Translations under genes and position numbers: made by a program
Assembly: GCA_032164295.1 (NCBI GenBank)
Contig: JAJHTX010000010.1
Coordinates: 1,054,001 to 1,118,000, forward strand
Origin: Inonotus obliquus
Taxonomy: Eukaryota; Basidiomycota; Agaricomycetes; Hymenochaetales; Hymenochaetaceae
Length of the DNA stretch: 64,000 bases
Reading direction: 5' to 3'
Notes under the pieces: model-generated
Databases searched by the model: none
Seen by the model: the letters and a program-made list of their open reading frames with translations, nothing else
What the model was told of the DNA's origin: nothing
Part shown: in pieces, positions 1-10,849 of the stretch
Position numbering within the stretch: position 1 is the stretch's first letter
Layout: each line of letters opens with the position of its first letter

Positions 1-1070
1 GTACCAGAAATGCATCGGTATCAATCAGCAGGGGCGCAGATCTCTTATCCTGAGGACTTTTCATCCAGGGGTACTATATGCTATGTTTTCATTGGTATCT
101 TGTCCTTCCTAACCCTTTCTTGTTGTCCCCCTGATGGCGCTGCAATGTTCACTTTCCTTGTTACATTTTTCTTCAGACTTTTCTTTGTTTTGATCTTCCT
201 TTCTACTTTCTCCTTTTGGATTTATGAGCTAACTACGGTACAGTAGTATAAATATCTCCTCCTGTACGTAGTAGCTCTCCAGGTAATCTTAGGAGCTAGC
301 CTCTAGCGTGAGGGCTCAGGTTTTCCTCACCCCCTTCTCAGTCTCATCTCAGCTTCGTCTCAAGTTCTGTCCCAGTTTCGTCTCAAGTGAACCTCAGGAG
401 TTAGCCTCCCGTGCGAGGGCTCAGGTTTGCTTCCCAGTCCAGTCGACACCTTCATCTACCAGTCTCCCTCATTCTGTTTCTCGCTATACCACCCCGTGCT
501 AGCTGTTTCCTTGCAGTACCGACCTGTACCGACGTTTTTCCCACGGTACCGACATTTTGTTATTCTTCGTATTTTGCACATCCACCTTTCGTTTCTGTAC
601 TGAGCTTTTGTTTTACAATGTTTCTGCACATACCGATCCTGTTCGTTCAAGTACCGACCTGTGCCGACGTTTTTCCCACGGTACCGACCTTTAGTTATCC
701 TTTGTATTCTGCACATCATCCTTTAGTTTCTGTACTGATCTTCTTGTTTGACAACATACCTCCATGTACCGACCCCTTTCTTTCTGTACCGACCTGTACC
801 GAGGTTTTTCCCACGGTATTAGACTCTTGTTTTGCTACGTTCTCCCTTGTACCGACCTATACCGAAGTTTTTCCCATGCTCTGACCTGTCCTTTTTGTAC
901 CAGAATCACATACTCTTCACTTCTGGCCCATCCATTCACTCCCCCATTTCATAGACAACAAGTACCGTGAGCGTACTGGTTAAGTACCGGCACGTATTAG
1001 CCCTCCCCCACTTAAAACCATACACCCCTCGTCTCGGTATTTCGGTACCGGATGCGATCTCGCACATTTA
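1..1070 (+). repeat. Z-family repeat, right end (divergent copy)
   Basis: The stretch is noncoding and dominated by TACCGAC/CGGTAC words. Between about 500 and 900 a diverged unit built on GTACCGACCTGTACCGACG recurs roughly every 120-150 bases. Its last ~110 bases (960-1070) align with the right end of the Z copy ending at 21829: the same order of TTAGTACCG, a CCCTCCC run, CCCCTCGTC and a terminal CTCGCACATT. The repeat stops at 1070, because sequence from 1071 onward matches Y-family DNA at 29237. Short ORFs here are repeat translations and are not proposed as genes. The left end lies outside the window. Confidence 0.6.
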
Positions 1071-1435
1071 TCGATGATCTAATTGATGACTTGATGAATG
1101 ACCTAATGGATGATATAATCGATGACCTGATGGATGATATAATCAATTACCCAATTTGGACTTATTTGGTTTTTGGTATCTGGACTGTGGTCTTTGGTAT
1201 TTCCAGAGCGATGAATCGGATGGCTTCTCAGATAAGACCAAATGAATGGTGCAACTGGTGGTTCTTGAACCTTCATTTCTGCTTCTAGAGTGTGACCATA
1301 TAATGAATGGTTTGTTTATCTATTGCCACTCGAGTTCCTTTTCTGCAATTCTTTGTTCTAATGCCACCTTCACAACTTTGTGCACGACTTCACCATCTGC
1401 TCTGCCATGCTTCTGAACTTCTCAGGCTGGCTTTT
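1071..1435 (+). repeat. Y-family repeat fragment
   Basis: This segment is nearly identical to 29237-29650, where the same sequence lies inside LTR element 3. It contains three or four short units of the GATGATATAATCGATGACCT type, followed by a nonrepetitive part ending in CTCAGGCTGGCTTTT. It is bounded on the left by the Z repeat and on the right by the LTR of element 1. No protein function is recognised in either strand. Confidence 0.6.
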
Positions 1436-1934
1436 TGTTAGGACGGACGAGGTGGCAGTGCACGTTCGAGGCCTGTTCTCACGAAGGTCGTCTAGTGACA
1501 ACCTTTACTGCGTCTTGGGGGGAGTACACAGTCGTCGGCGACGTACGTCTAAGGTGGATGACCTTGAGTAATGCACGTGTCCAGGAACAGTATACGACTA
1601 AGACGCCGTGGTGGTAAGTAGAAGAGTCGAGTGGGGAAGACGAGACAAGATCTATCTACTTATATACACATGAGACGTGGGAAGGTATTACTCTAAGAAG
1701 GTGCTGCGCAGCAGCATGACAATATAAACAAACAAACAACGGGGCCCGACGAGTAAGCAAGAATGAGTAAGGGTGAGTAAGCGTCATCGGGTTGGGGCGG
1801 AATTAGTAATGCAGTATTAGTAATATATCGGGATAGGGCGGAGGGAGTCATAAGGTATTAGTAATGAAAGGAACTTAGTAATATAATGGAATATGAAAAA
1901 TAAGAAAGGACAAAAAAGGAAAAGTGTTCTTACA
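1436..1934 (-). repeat. 3' LTR of element 1 (499 bp)
   Basis: Read on the minus strand it begins TGTAAGAACAC and ends CCGTCCTAACA. It is near-identical to 6741-7297 but lacks a 58-base segment present in the 5' copy. It is rich in GTAAG/GAGTAAG words on the plus strand. Confidence 0.9.
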
Positions 1935-2055
1935 TCACCCCCCCTTCAAGGTTGGGCGTCCCGACCAACGTTTATGCCAGCAGTCCTGGTTGATCAACCG
2001 GATCTACATAGAGGGGTAGATCTTCCATGTCGATTGCAACCATGGGTTTTCCTTT

Positions 2056-5000
2056 CTAACCGTTCACTGTATCTGGAGGTTCTGTATACGCAAAGATTTG
2101 GCGTAACGATCGTTGAGGTATCGTGAGTTTACGAGGGGCTCCTGGGTGTTTTTGGTAGAACTCGTCAACAGCTTCCTTCGCATTGTCTCCTAGGTCCGAC
2201 TCTGGTTGCCAGGTTGCTTCCTCATATCCTACCCACTTTACCAGATATTGTAGCTTCCGTCGATGTAGTCGTGAATCGAGTATTCCTTCAACCTCGTATT
2301 CTTCTTCTTCATCGACGAGAACAGGTGGCGGTGGAGGTGCTTTTTTCTGAGATTCGAATGAGGGCTCGACTGCGGGTTTCAGTAGGATTTCATTGAAGAC
2401 AGGGTGAATCTTCTTCCACGTCTTGGGTAACTTGAGTTTGTACGCGCCAGCTCCAACCTTCTCAACGACTTCGTAAGGTCCATACCACTTGTCCTCCATC
2501 TTCTTTGTAGGCCTCGTCGTTTTTCGTCCATCCAGAAATACCTTGTCTCCTGGTACGAATTCTATGGACTTTCCTACGTGACGGTCGTGGTACTTCTTCA
2601 TGTCGTCAGCTGCCTTTTGAAGGTTTTCTTTAGCTAGCTCGTGGGTCTTCTTGATCTGTTTCGCAAAGTCTTCAGCAACCATGTTCGAGGATGACGTCGC
2701 AATGTCCGAAAAGTCGCCTAGATTCCTACCCAGATTTGCAAAGAAAGGGGACATCTTTGTTGCTGAGTGTTCCCGGTTGTTGTATGCGAATTCAGCCATA
2801 GCCAACCAATTTGCCCAGTCCGACTGTCGATGATCCACATAGAGACGAAGGTACTGTTCCAGCTCCTGATTAACCTGCTCGGTTTGTCCATCCGTCTGTG
2901 GGTGATACGCCGTCGATGGATTCCCTTCGATGTGTAGGAGCTTGTGCAATTCCTTCATCATCTTAGCGTCGAACTGGGTCCCTCTATCGTGGATAATCTT
3001 GCGTGGTAGTCCATGATGACGAAAGACGTGATCCCTGTAAATCCTAGCCATTCCTTCAGCTGTCAGCTTCGTCGTAGTTGGTACCGCATGTATCTGTTTG
3101 CTGAAGCGATCAACAATTACGCAGATAGCGTTGTATCCTTCGGATTCTGGTAACTCTCCAATCAAATCGACAGTGACGATTTCCCATGGCTTGTCAGGTA
3201 CTTCGTTCGGGTGCAGACTCCTAGCTCTCGTTGCCCTTGTAGCCTTCGTCCTTTGACACTTGTCGCATCCTTTGACATATGTACGGATGTCGTAGAACAT
3301 CGTAGGTCACCAGAACTTTCGACGTATGAGGTTGACGGTCTTTGTCGTCCCAGGGTGCCCAGCCATTGGTGAGTCATGATACTCCTTCAACACAAGCTCT
3401 TTCACGTCGTTCGGCACAAAGATGACATTTCCTAGCTTTAACCACCCATCCTTCGGTACTACTCCCTTTGGTCTCTTTTTCACCTCCTGCTGCGCTTCCC
3501 GTACCCTTTCCAACACATCCTCCTGCGACGTCTGCACCACTCCTCATACTAACCAGTCTTCTTTGATGAAGGTGACGTTCTCGTTATCGTGTTCGCCTTT
3601 ATCATAGTCCGCTCGTCTTGACAGGAGGTCAGCTTTGCCCATCGACGTTCCTGCTTTGTGAATCAACGTAAAGTCATAATCAGCTAGTTCGAGTCGCCAC
3701 CTTGCCTGACGGTAGTTCAGTTTCTGTGGTGACTTGAAGTAGAGAAGATTAGCGTGATCCGACCAGACTTCAAAACGTTGATGAGCTCCTAGCAAATACT
3801 GTCGCCATTCCCTAAGAGCTTGTACAATCGCGAGCATCTCTTTGTCATAGATCTCGTAATTTTGTTCAGCATCTGACAACATTTTCGACCTATACGCCAC
3901 TGGTTTCCACTTGCCTCCTTGCTCCTGTAGTAGTACTCCTCCAGTTGCATAGTTCGATGCATCCGCCTCGATTCTAAACGTTCCTTCATTGTTCGGAATG
4001 GCAAGTACGGGTGGTTCGCATAGACGTTTCTTGAGCTCCTCATAGGCAGCCTGTTCTTCTTCGTCCCACTTCCATTCTACCTTTCCCGTTAGCTTCGTGA
4101 GTGGTTTGACAATCTCGCTGTAATCCTTCACAAATCGTCGTAACCAGTTTCCAAACCCTAGGAACTCTTGTAACGTTTTTAAGTTCTTCGGCACCGGCCA
4201 CTCCTAAATCGCCTTGGATTTCTTCGGATCCACCTTTACTACTCCGTTGCCGATGATATGACCAAGGTATTTGATGTGGTCTGTTTTGAACTCGCATTTC
4301 TGAGGTTTGAGGTACAGGTTGTTCTTTCGTAAGACCTCGAATACTCATTTGACTAGCTGTTGGTGTTCATCTTGTCCTTCGGAGAAGATAAGTATGTCGT
4401 CGAGGTAGATGATGACATGTCCCTCGTGTACTAGTTCCCTGAAGATGTCATTCATGAACCCTTGGAACGTAGCTGGCGCATTAGTTAAACCAAAAAACAT
4501 AACCGTTGGTTCGAAGAATCCTAGGTTAGTCCTAAACGCAGCCTTCCACTCGTCACCTTCTCGAATACGAATGTTGTAATACCCCCAACGAACATCGAGC
4601 TTCGTGATATAGCGAGAATCCCGGACTTTGTTGACAAGTTCTTGGATTAAAGGAAGTGGGTACTTGTTCTTGATGGTCCCTTCGTTCAGCTTCCTGTAAT
4701 CCTGAATCGCTCGGAGGGAACCGTCTTCCTTTTTGATAAAAAAGAATGGCGACACCATGGGAGATTTTGAGTGTTGAATGCGTCCTGAGGCGAGGTTTTC
4801 GTCGATGAATTCTTGCAGCACCTGTTGTTCCTTCGGGTTGAGAGGGTATACCTTACAGTCGCTTGGTTTGAAGTCCGCCTTTAGTTCAATGGCGTGGTCC
4901 CAAACACGATGCTCCGGCAACTTTTCAAAGTTCTCCTCACTGAAGACGTCTGCAAACTCGTCGAGGTACTCTGGCCACTTTGTCGCTCCCCTGACCTGCT

Positions 5001-5346
5001 TCTTACGATACTCTTCCGCCTCCCTTTCCAAGGACCAACATGTCTCCGGGCAATGAGTAAATGACATGACGCCCGTCTTCCAGTCAATTTCCGGATTATG
5101 CTTGCGCAGCCAGTCATATCCAAGAAAGACGTTAGTTGACGCTAGGGATGTCACCGCTAGACGAATGGTCTCTTCATGTATCCCGTCGAAGATCATTTGC
5201 ACTTCCACATACTCCGTCATTGAACCCTCCTTGTTGCCAGTTCCATCAGCATTAAAGAGTGGTATAGGACGAATATAGCGTTTGGTGGGGATCTTGTTCC
5301 TGAACGACGTAATACCTACCCCCGAAAAAGAAGACGACCTAGACAT
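2056..5346 (-). pseudogene. Broken pol of element 1 (protease end, RT, RNase H, integrase, chromodomain)
   Basis: Four consecutive minus-strand frames make one decayed pol. Piece 4345-5346 carries the protease tail and RT with the YLDD active-site motif in a VIIYLDDILIFSE context. Piece 3544-4194 carries RNase H (motifs DASNYATGG and YDKEMLAI). Piece 3307-3540 carries the zinc-binding start of integrase. Piece 2056-3300 carries the integrase core (VDLIGELPES, IHDRGTQFD) and a C-terminal chromodomain (YLVKWVGYEEATWQPES). The breaks are single stop codons. Those at about 3541 and 4345 sit where relatives have CGA arginine, giving TGA, and that at about 3302 replaces a tryptophan of the KFWWP motif, so they look like transitions. 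No intact product is expected. Confidence 0.9.
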
Positions 5347-5622
5347 CGATGACTACGATGATGCGTGGATGTGTGACAGAGGTGTACAACCTAAGGAGAA
5401 GGAACCAGAAGCCGTCTTTGTGCGGCGAACAAATGGATACCAACTGGACGTCATCGTAACCATCATTCATCCCTTAGATTAGCAACTGACTCCCGAAGAT
5501 AAACAGGAGATGCAGCAGCTGGACGGAGAAGAATACGATACAGACAGATTGGAGTTGGATGCACATGCGCTCATTGACTCTGGAGCAACTGGTTCTCTCA
5601 TCGACGAAGGATTCGTCGAAAG
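5300..5622 (+). pseudogene. Inverted protease segment of element 1
   Basis: This ~320-base piece reads on the plus strand although everything around it in element 1 reads on the minus strand. Its translation contains the aspartic-protease signature LIDSGATGSLID and ends ...GFVER. The missing continuation (NKIPTKRYIRP) is found on the minus strand just left of 5300. The upstream acidic part matches the N-terminus of the protease region of element 4 ([14 protein letters not shown]). One in-frame stop is present near 5480. It is an internal inversion, not a separate gene. Confidence 0.75.
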
Positions 5623-5624
5623 GT

Positions 5625-6128
5625 AGTTGCTGGTGCATTCATCGGCGTCCTTGGCTGTCTGACTCCTGCCTGTGCCAGGGCCTGAGCGACGATTGCTGCA
5701 ATTATGTCTGTTGTGATGTGCGACATTTCAGGAGGTTCAACGTCAATAGGATTTTCTTCGAGGGGGGGTGGAATAGGTTCGTGCGTCGAAGGTGGTCTGG
5801 AAATGATACCTTGAGGAGGATCGAATGCTCCTACCGATGGTTCCTCTGGTTCTTCACGAGCTGAGAATCTCACAGCTGTTGACGATGTGGGGGCGAACGA
5901 GGAGATTGGGGCTGGGGTGCTTACTTGCGCGTATACCCAGTTGTCCTTTCTTTGATCCCAAACTATACGCTGTTCGGTTCCAGTTGATGTCGTAAAGAAG
6001 AAACCTTGACGACTTGCACTGTACCTCCCTTCTCTAAGCTGACTGAGACGCTGACGCGCGCGTTCTGATACGGTATCTATTGTGGCGGTCTGACGGGGAG
6101 AGGATGAATCTGTTGTTGTTGTCGACAA
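5625..6128 (-). pseudogene. gag N-terminal fragment of element 1
   Basis: The open frame encodes a Pro/Ser/Thr-rich gag head with the block TGTEQRIVWDQRKDNWVYAQ. This corresponds in position to the WW..NKAWVSW block in the gag proteins of elements 2 and 3. The frame starts without ATG: its first codon after the upstream stop region is TTG, and the first in-frame Met is MSHITTD, about 130 codons in. The capsid core and zinc knuckle seen in the other elements are absent, so the rest of gag is deleted at the junction with the inverted protease piece. Confidence 0.7.
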
Positions 6129-6535
6129 GCCGGGATTGTATCGTCAAAGGAAATAGTAACCTTAAAAATCCAGAGGGGAACAACGAAAGAGATATGTTGG
6201 CTACAGTATACTTCGTCTGTTCGCTTCGTCCAGATACGGTTGCCTCTAAAATGCAACGTCAACGTTAACGCCAGTGTTTACCAACGTACGATTGACTTCT
6301 GCCAACTTGAAGGGTCTTCTTCTTCGACCTTGACGTCGGCTTCCTCGATCTTCACTTCTACCTCTTCTTCCTTAACTTCGACTACTGGTCGCTGGGGGCG
6401 GTACGTAAGCCTAAGGTACTGGGCACGTCCTTTCCTGTCTGTTCCTACGACAATATCATTCGGATCGTAGTCGAGGGAGTTAAACGGGATGATGTAGGAC
6501 TTGGACTTTCAGTACTGTCGGTTACGACGACTAGG
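6077..6535 (-). pseudogene. Two small pre-gag reading frames of element 1
   Basis: Two short minus-strand frames precede gag. The distal one (about 6270-6535) reads SKSYIIPFNSLDYDPNDIVV followed by an acidic tail and matches the small ORF before gag of element 2 (22035-22289), with an in-frame stop near its start. The proximal one (6077-6262) contains GNRIWTK and VPLWIFKVTI and resembles the small ORF before gag of element 4 (36538-36735). Conservation at protein level between diverged elements argues that both were coding. Function is unknown. Confidence 0.55.
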
Positions 6536-6728
6536 AGCCAGGGTGACGAGTGAGGGTTGGTTACTTGTTATGAATCCAATACACAACAACGTTGGTTAAC
6601 GTCACCGGGCAGGGTTGAGGGTTTCTGTCGTGCTCGGGTAAACCCGGGTTGATGCGATATCGACCTGCTAGGGGGCGCTCGCAAAGGAGAGACGTTGATG
6701 ACGAGTCAGACGTCGGTCCTGAGGGGAG

Positions 6729-6739
6729 ACTCGACTCTT
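6729..6739 (-). other. Self-primer binding site of element 1
   Basis: One base inside the 5' LTR lies an 11-base minus-strand site AAGAGTCGAGT. It is the exact reverse complement of ACTCGACTCTT at 6985-6995 in the same LTR, about 30 bases downstream of a TATATAAG box, where transcription should start. There is no TGG start as expected for a tRNA-primed site. This is the arrangement known from Tf1/sushi elements, whose RNA 5' end folds back as primer. Confidence 0.75.
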
Positions 6740-6740
6740 A

Positions 6741-7297
6741 TGTTAGGACGGACGAGGTGGCAGTGCACGTTCGAGGCCTGTTCTCACGAAGGTCGTCTAG
6801 TGACAACCTTTACTGCGTCTTGGGGGGAGTACACAGTCGTCGGCGACATACGTCTAAGGTGGATGACCTTGAGTAATGCACGTGTCTAGGAACAGTATAC
6901 GACTAAGACGTCGTGGTGGTAAGTAGATTGAATAACTAAGTAAGTACAAGAGAGGAATACCTAAGATGTCGTGGTGGTAAGTAGAAGAGTCGAGTGGGGA
7001 AGACGAGACAAGATCTATCTACTTATATACACATGAGACGTAGGAAGGTATTACTCTAAGAAGGTGCTGCGCAGCAGCATAACAATATAAACAAACAAAC
7101 AATGGGGCCCGACGAGTAAGCAAGAATGAGTAAGGGTGAGTAAGCGTCATCGGGTTGGGGCGGAATTAGTAATGCAGTATTAGTAATATATCGGGATGGG
7201 GCGGAGGGAGTCATAAGGTATTAGTAATGAAAGGAACTTAGTAATATAATGGAATATGAAAAATAAGAAAGGACAAAAAAGGAAAAGTGTTCTTACA
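6741..7297 (-). repeat. 5' LTR of element 1 (557 bp)
   Basis: It has TG...CA ends. A minus-strand TATATAAG box lies at about 7022-7029, and the predicted RNA start near 6995 begins ACTCGACTCTT. Compared with the 3' LTR it has an extra 58 bases that partly duplicate the GTCGTGGTGGTAAGTAGA region. To its right it abuts an antisense piece of repeat X. Confidence 0.9.
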
Positions 7298-7574
7298 GTC
7301 TTCGATGATCTGTCGCACTCTTCTGCATTTATAGCAAGCCGTTGGAGGTTGCTGTACTTGCTGCATCGTTTGCAAAGGTTTAGTGTGATCGTCGGAATTA
7401 GCGTTGCTAGCCGATGCTTCTTGATTGTCGGCTTCGGATTGTATTAGATTCGCATGTTCTCCACTTCTCGCTGTCGATCCTGATCATCTCCGGCCAGTGA
7501 AATTAACCGGTCCCATCTGGGGTAGTTTCGATCGGTGTTCCTAATTGAATCAAAATTTCAGCACAATTCTTTCA
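7298..7574 (-). repeat. Repeat X, 5' end fragment
   Basis: This is the reverse complement of 23808-24081, closely matching. It begins at the TGAAAG terminus (7574) and is cut at the CGAAGAC point where the LTR of element 1 starts. It therefore gives an independent boundary for the X repeat. The 7575-7711 bases beyond it are rich in ATTAGTAA/GTAAG words and resemble a worn LTR piece. Confidence 0.7.
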
Positions 7575-8104
7575 ACGGACTAAGGTTAGATGATGGAAAG
7601 GAATTAGTAAGGAAGGGCTATTAGTAATAGGGTCATAGTAAGCATGATTAGTGAAGGGAATAATGATGTAAGCGAGGAGGGAAATAAAAGAAAAGGAAAT
7701 AAGAGCGTTCATGACAGGCCCTCACTCAACTTACTTCAGTGCTCCTTCAGACTCTGGACTTGCAATGAAACAGATGAGTGACAAGAAATCAAGCAAATTT
7801 TGAATTACAATTGCTTTTATCTGTAATGCAACTGGGGCAGAGAAGTAGGAGCCTTTTTTTATTGGAAAATCAAAGATGCCACACTGCTTTGGAAAGATAA
7901 GTCATACACTAAGAGGCTTTTATTACAGGAACAATACAACAGCATAGATAACAGCCTATCTTTTCAAAGAGTAAGTCAGTTGAATATATAATATATGAGA
8001 TTCAAGAGTTGAAAACTTTACAGATGGCTTATTCAATTTGATAAGATGGCTTATTCAATTTGATACAAAGATACGTATTTAATGATGTTTTATAAAATTA
8101 CTCG
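7575..8104. other. AT-rich degraded repeat DNA
   Basis: About 530 bases hold a worn LTR-like stretch (to 7711), then AT-rich sequence with two tandem copies of AGATGGCTTATTCAATTTGAT near 8020-8065. The part from 7860 may be decayed transposase sequence, but no frame is long enough to support it. Confidence 0.4.
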
Positions 8105-9230
8105 TTGACCATTTTTCAGGACACAGTGTTGCATACCAACCAACCAACATACCTCTTGAGTTTTTTTGCTCCCAATATGACATCGTTTGTTCAGCCACTT
8201 AACACTGGTATCATCCATTGCTTCAAGGCACTTTACCAACACAAGTTCTGTTTACGTGTAATTGAACTTGATGAGGCAGGTGAATATGATATCTACAAGA
8301 TTTCCCTTCTAGAAGTGATGATAATGGCAAAGGATGCATGGCAGAGAGTCAAGTCCACTACAATTGTAAACTGCTGGAGATATATGCAAATTCAAGGGTG
8401 AGTGAATTTTGAAACTACACTCAGCTAGGATCTATTCTATAGGTACTAACTCGAGTTACAGACAAATTATTGTGCAACCAGATGCAAATGCAACACCAGC
8501 CAGCTGCAAGAAGCAATCTACTAGTTTATCACCTCTGGCAAGTACTGTCGCTTGGGACATCCTCTGCTCCTTTGCCCAAAGTAACATCTCACTCTCTGAG
8601 GTTGAAGATCAGCTTTCAAGGCTCCTTGGGTCTTGATACAACTACTCAGACTGGAATCTGGCATTCGATGCTATCTTCCAGGCTGAGAATGATGCCATGG
8701 CAGCAGCCATAACTATTGAGGAACTCGCATTGTATGCCATCAAAGGACCTGCAACTACAATCCTAACCTTAAAAGCTACCGGCATTAATCAATTGACATC
8801 TGCCAAGAATAGTCTTCTAGAAACAGTTGATGAGCTTAAGAGCTACAAACAAATTATTGAATCTGTGCCATCCTTGGAAAACCTACTCAACCCAATTCAA
8901 GGGCAAGAGATGGAGGGGGGGGGGGGGGTGTTGATGTCTTTTCAAATAATGAGGCAATTGTTAGTGAGATGAGAAGGAGGATTGCTGCAGAAAGCAGTGG
9001 TGGTGATAGTGATGATGATGATGATGATGATAGTGAAGATAATGACAGCAATGACAATGACTATGGTGCGAAAATGTCTCTTCAAGAAGTGGCTAACCTC
9101 TGTACAAAGTTTGAGAGTCTTTTTATTCAACATAGTGAAACAAGTGAAGTTTTGGACTTCACTTGACAAATTCGTCTATTCCGTGGTCTTCTCCATTGAA
9201 AACAACTTCAGAGCCTCAAGCAGATGACTC
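8105..9230 (+). pseudogene. Pogo-like (Tc1/mariner superfamily) transposase remnant
   Basis: The first frame (8105-8401) ends a DDE transposase core. Its PNMTSFVQPLNTGIIHCFKA block corresponds to the conserved PN.TS..QPLD.GII..FK motif of pogo/Tigger transposases, followed by KDAWQRVKSTTIVNCWRY (W..V...TI.NCW). Later frames (8409-8972, 8969-9166) continue the typical pogo C-terminus: a helical WNLAFDAIFQAENDAMAAAI block and an Asp-rich tail of about 20 acidic residues. Frame changes at about 8400, 8640 and 8970, a 13-G run near 8920 and no DNA-binding domain upstream show it is dead. Terminal inverted repeats were not found by eye. Confidence 0.75.
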
Positions 9231-10840
9231 TCCAGGAAATGTAGGGTCCAAATGACAAAGCAGGTCTATCAAATTGGTACGTCATTCTCTTGCCTTGCTC
9301 CCACTTCTTGTACTCACATCAATCAAAACAAATGTACACTACAGATGCTCCTTGATGATTACATGCCACTCATAGTCTCTTAGATAACACAAATACATTG
9401 TTTTGCATGTCCGAAATGAAGGAACAAAGTACCCGAAAGCCCACTGAATATATATGGCATAAATTTCCCACGCAGGTCAACTTGCATAATGGTCATTCAT
9501 AATGTATGGGCAAAATTCGGGAACCGAACTTATGCACTATGAGAATTGCTACTGTAAAGTAATTATTCGAACTCCGAACGAAAAAATCAGGGGACACTTT
9601 TTTGATGCGGATTGCCACTCCCCACGAAGTACTCCTCAGTCACCCTTATTGCTTATATTCTATTTCTATTTCTAAACGCAGGGAAGCGCGCCACTCACTA
9701 CATTTTACCACCTCCTATCAGTTGAATGTGGTCGTAAAGGAGCACAACGTCACGCGTATGCGGACGATGTTCAACGTTGCCCCACGGGACATGGGACACG
9801 GGCGTCGGCATATGTCATATCGTACTATGGATGTTTTCTAAATTCTAAATTCTGAGTCCTGGGTCCTGACCTTCGCAAATCGGGAATCGGGAATGAGTAC
9901 CGACACGAAACCGACACCGACACCGACATGCACTGGCATAAGACGGTACTAGTGCTAATAGTGCTGGTACCAGTCAATCACAGGCCACAGCTTCGCAAGG
10001 CTGCACGCTGCGTCGACGAATGTGCCACTCTGCCACGAAGACGTGTATACCGTGTCTGACTCTGAATGATTGACTGCATTGATTCGAAGGTCGCGCTGGC
10101 ATGATATTATTTGGACGATCGTTACGTTAATTCTTCGGACGATTTACGCATTGCGCAACCACGAGTTCGTACGACTGACGTTTACACCTTCCGTGCAGCG
10201 TTCACCTCGATTTTTGATGTTATCATTGGTGCTCCGAGTCCGAGCGTCATCAAAGATGTACGAACGTTCGCAAGCACCAAACGTCCTGACATCGTTACTT
10301 AGCGGGTACGTCGGTTTTACTTTAGGTGGATTCTCGTAACAACAGAACTACCCGTAATCGTATACGTCAACAACTCTTGATTTCGTTGGCTGAACGTGTA
10401 CTTCAGAATCAGATCTAGAGCATCTTCTGTGTTTCTGCTGATCGGAGGATCTACAGTACTACCCTTGCATTCGACACAGGCACATCTATGGTATTTGGAA
10501 TTTCAACATACCGACGCTGCTCGGGCGCATTACTTCCGATATAGGATTTCTAGTCGGGATTGAAACAGGTGTACCTTACCCATATCAAGTGCGTTTGACT
10601 AGACCTGATAGTTGACAGAGCTATGAACTAGTATCGTGGGGTAACGCTAACGACTACTTCCCGCAGCTCACTAGTACTTTCGATACATACAGAAGCCTGG
10701 GCCGATGACGGTCGACAGTCGTCTTTTCGTCTTGTCCTTTTCGGAGATGGTACCTCCTCTACGTCTATGATGTGCTATGTACGTGTCCTCTGCTGAACAG
10801 ATGATAGATCTAGAGTGATAATACTGTTGATCCTTCCAAT
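9231..10840. other. Intergenic region without a supported gene
   Basis: About 1.6 kb with only short, unconvincing frames. Notable points are a short run of ACCGAC units near 9905-9930 and a 63-codon plus-strand frame at 10111-10302 (no recognised similarity). It may hold 5' exons or the promoter of the SLATT gene that follows. Confidence 0.5.
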
Positions 10841-10849
10841 CGAATGGCC

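Larger units (their letters stand above)
1436..7297 (-). mobile_element. LTR element 1: defective Ty3/Gypsy chromovirus
   Basis: Two direct LTRs (1436-1934 and 6741-7297, both TG...CA) bracket gag and pol remnants read on the minus strand, so the 5' LTR is on the right. A purine run (minus-strand AAGGGGGGGTGA) abuts the 3' LTR as a polypurine tract, and a self-complementary primer site abuts the 5' LTR. The domain order protease, RT, RNase H, integrase, chromodomain identifies a chromovirus of the Tf1/sushi kind. It is defective: stop codons break pol at about 3302, 3541, 4197 and 4345, the C-terminal half of gag is missing, and about 320 bases of protease are inverted. The 5-base flanks (CTTTT left, GTCTT right) do not match. 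Confidence 0.9.

Noticed and set aside
411..884. 157-codon ORF with repeated PTCTDVFPTVPT
   Set aside because: It is produced by the GTACCGACCTGTACCGACG repeat units of Z; a minus-strand frame through the same repeats is open as well.
8408..9230. Independent acidic-tail gene (Asp-rich frames)
   Set aside because: Position and order match the C-terminal tail of the pogo transposase immediately upstream, so it is part of that remnant.
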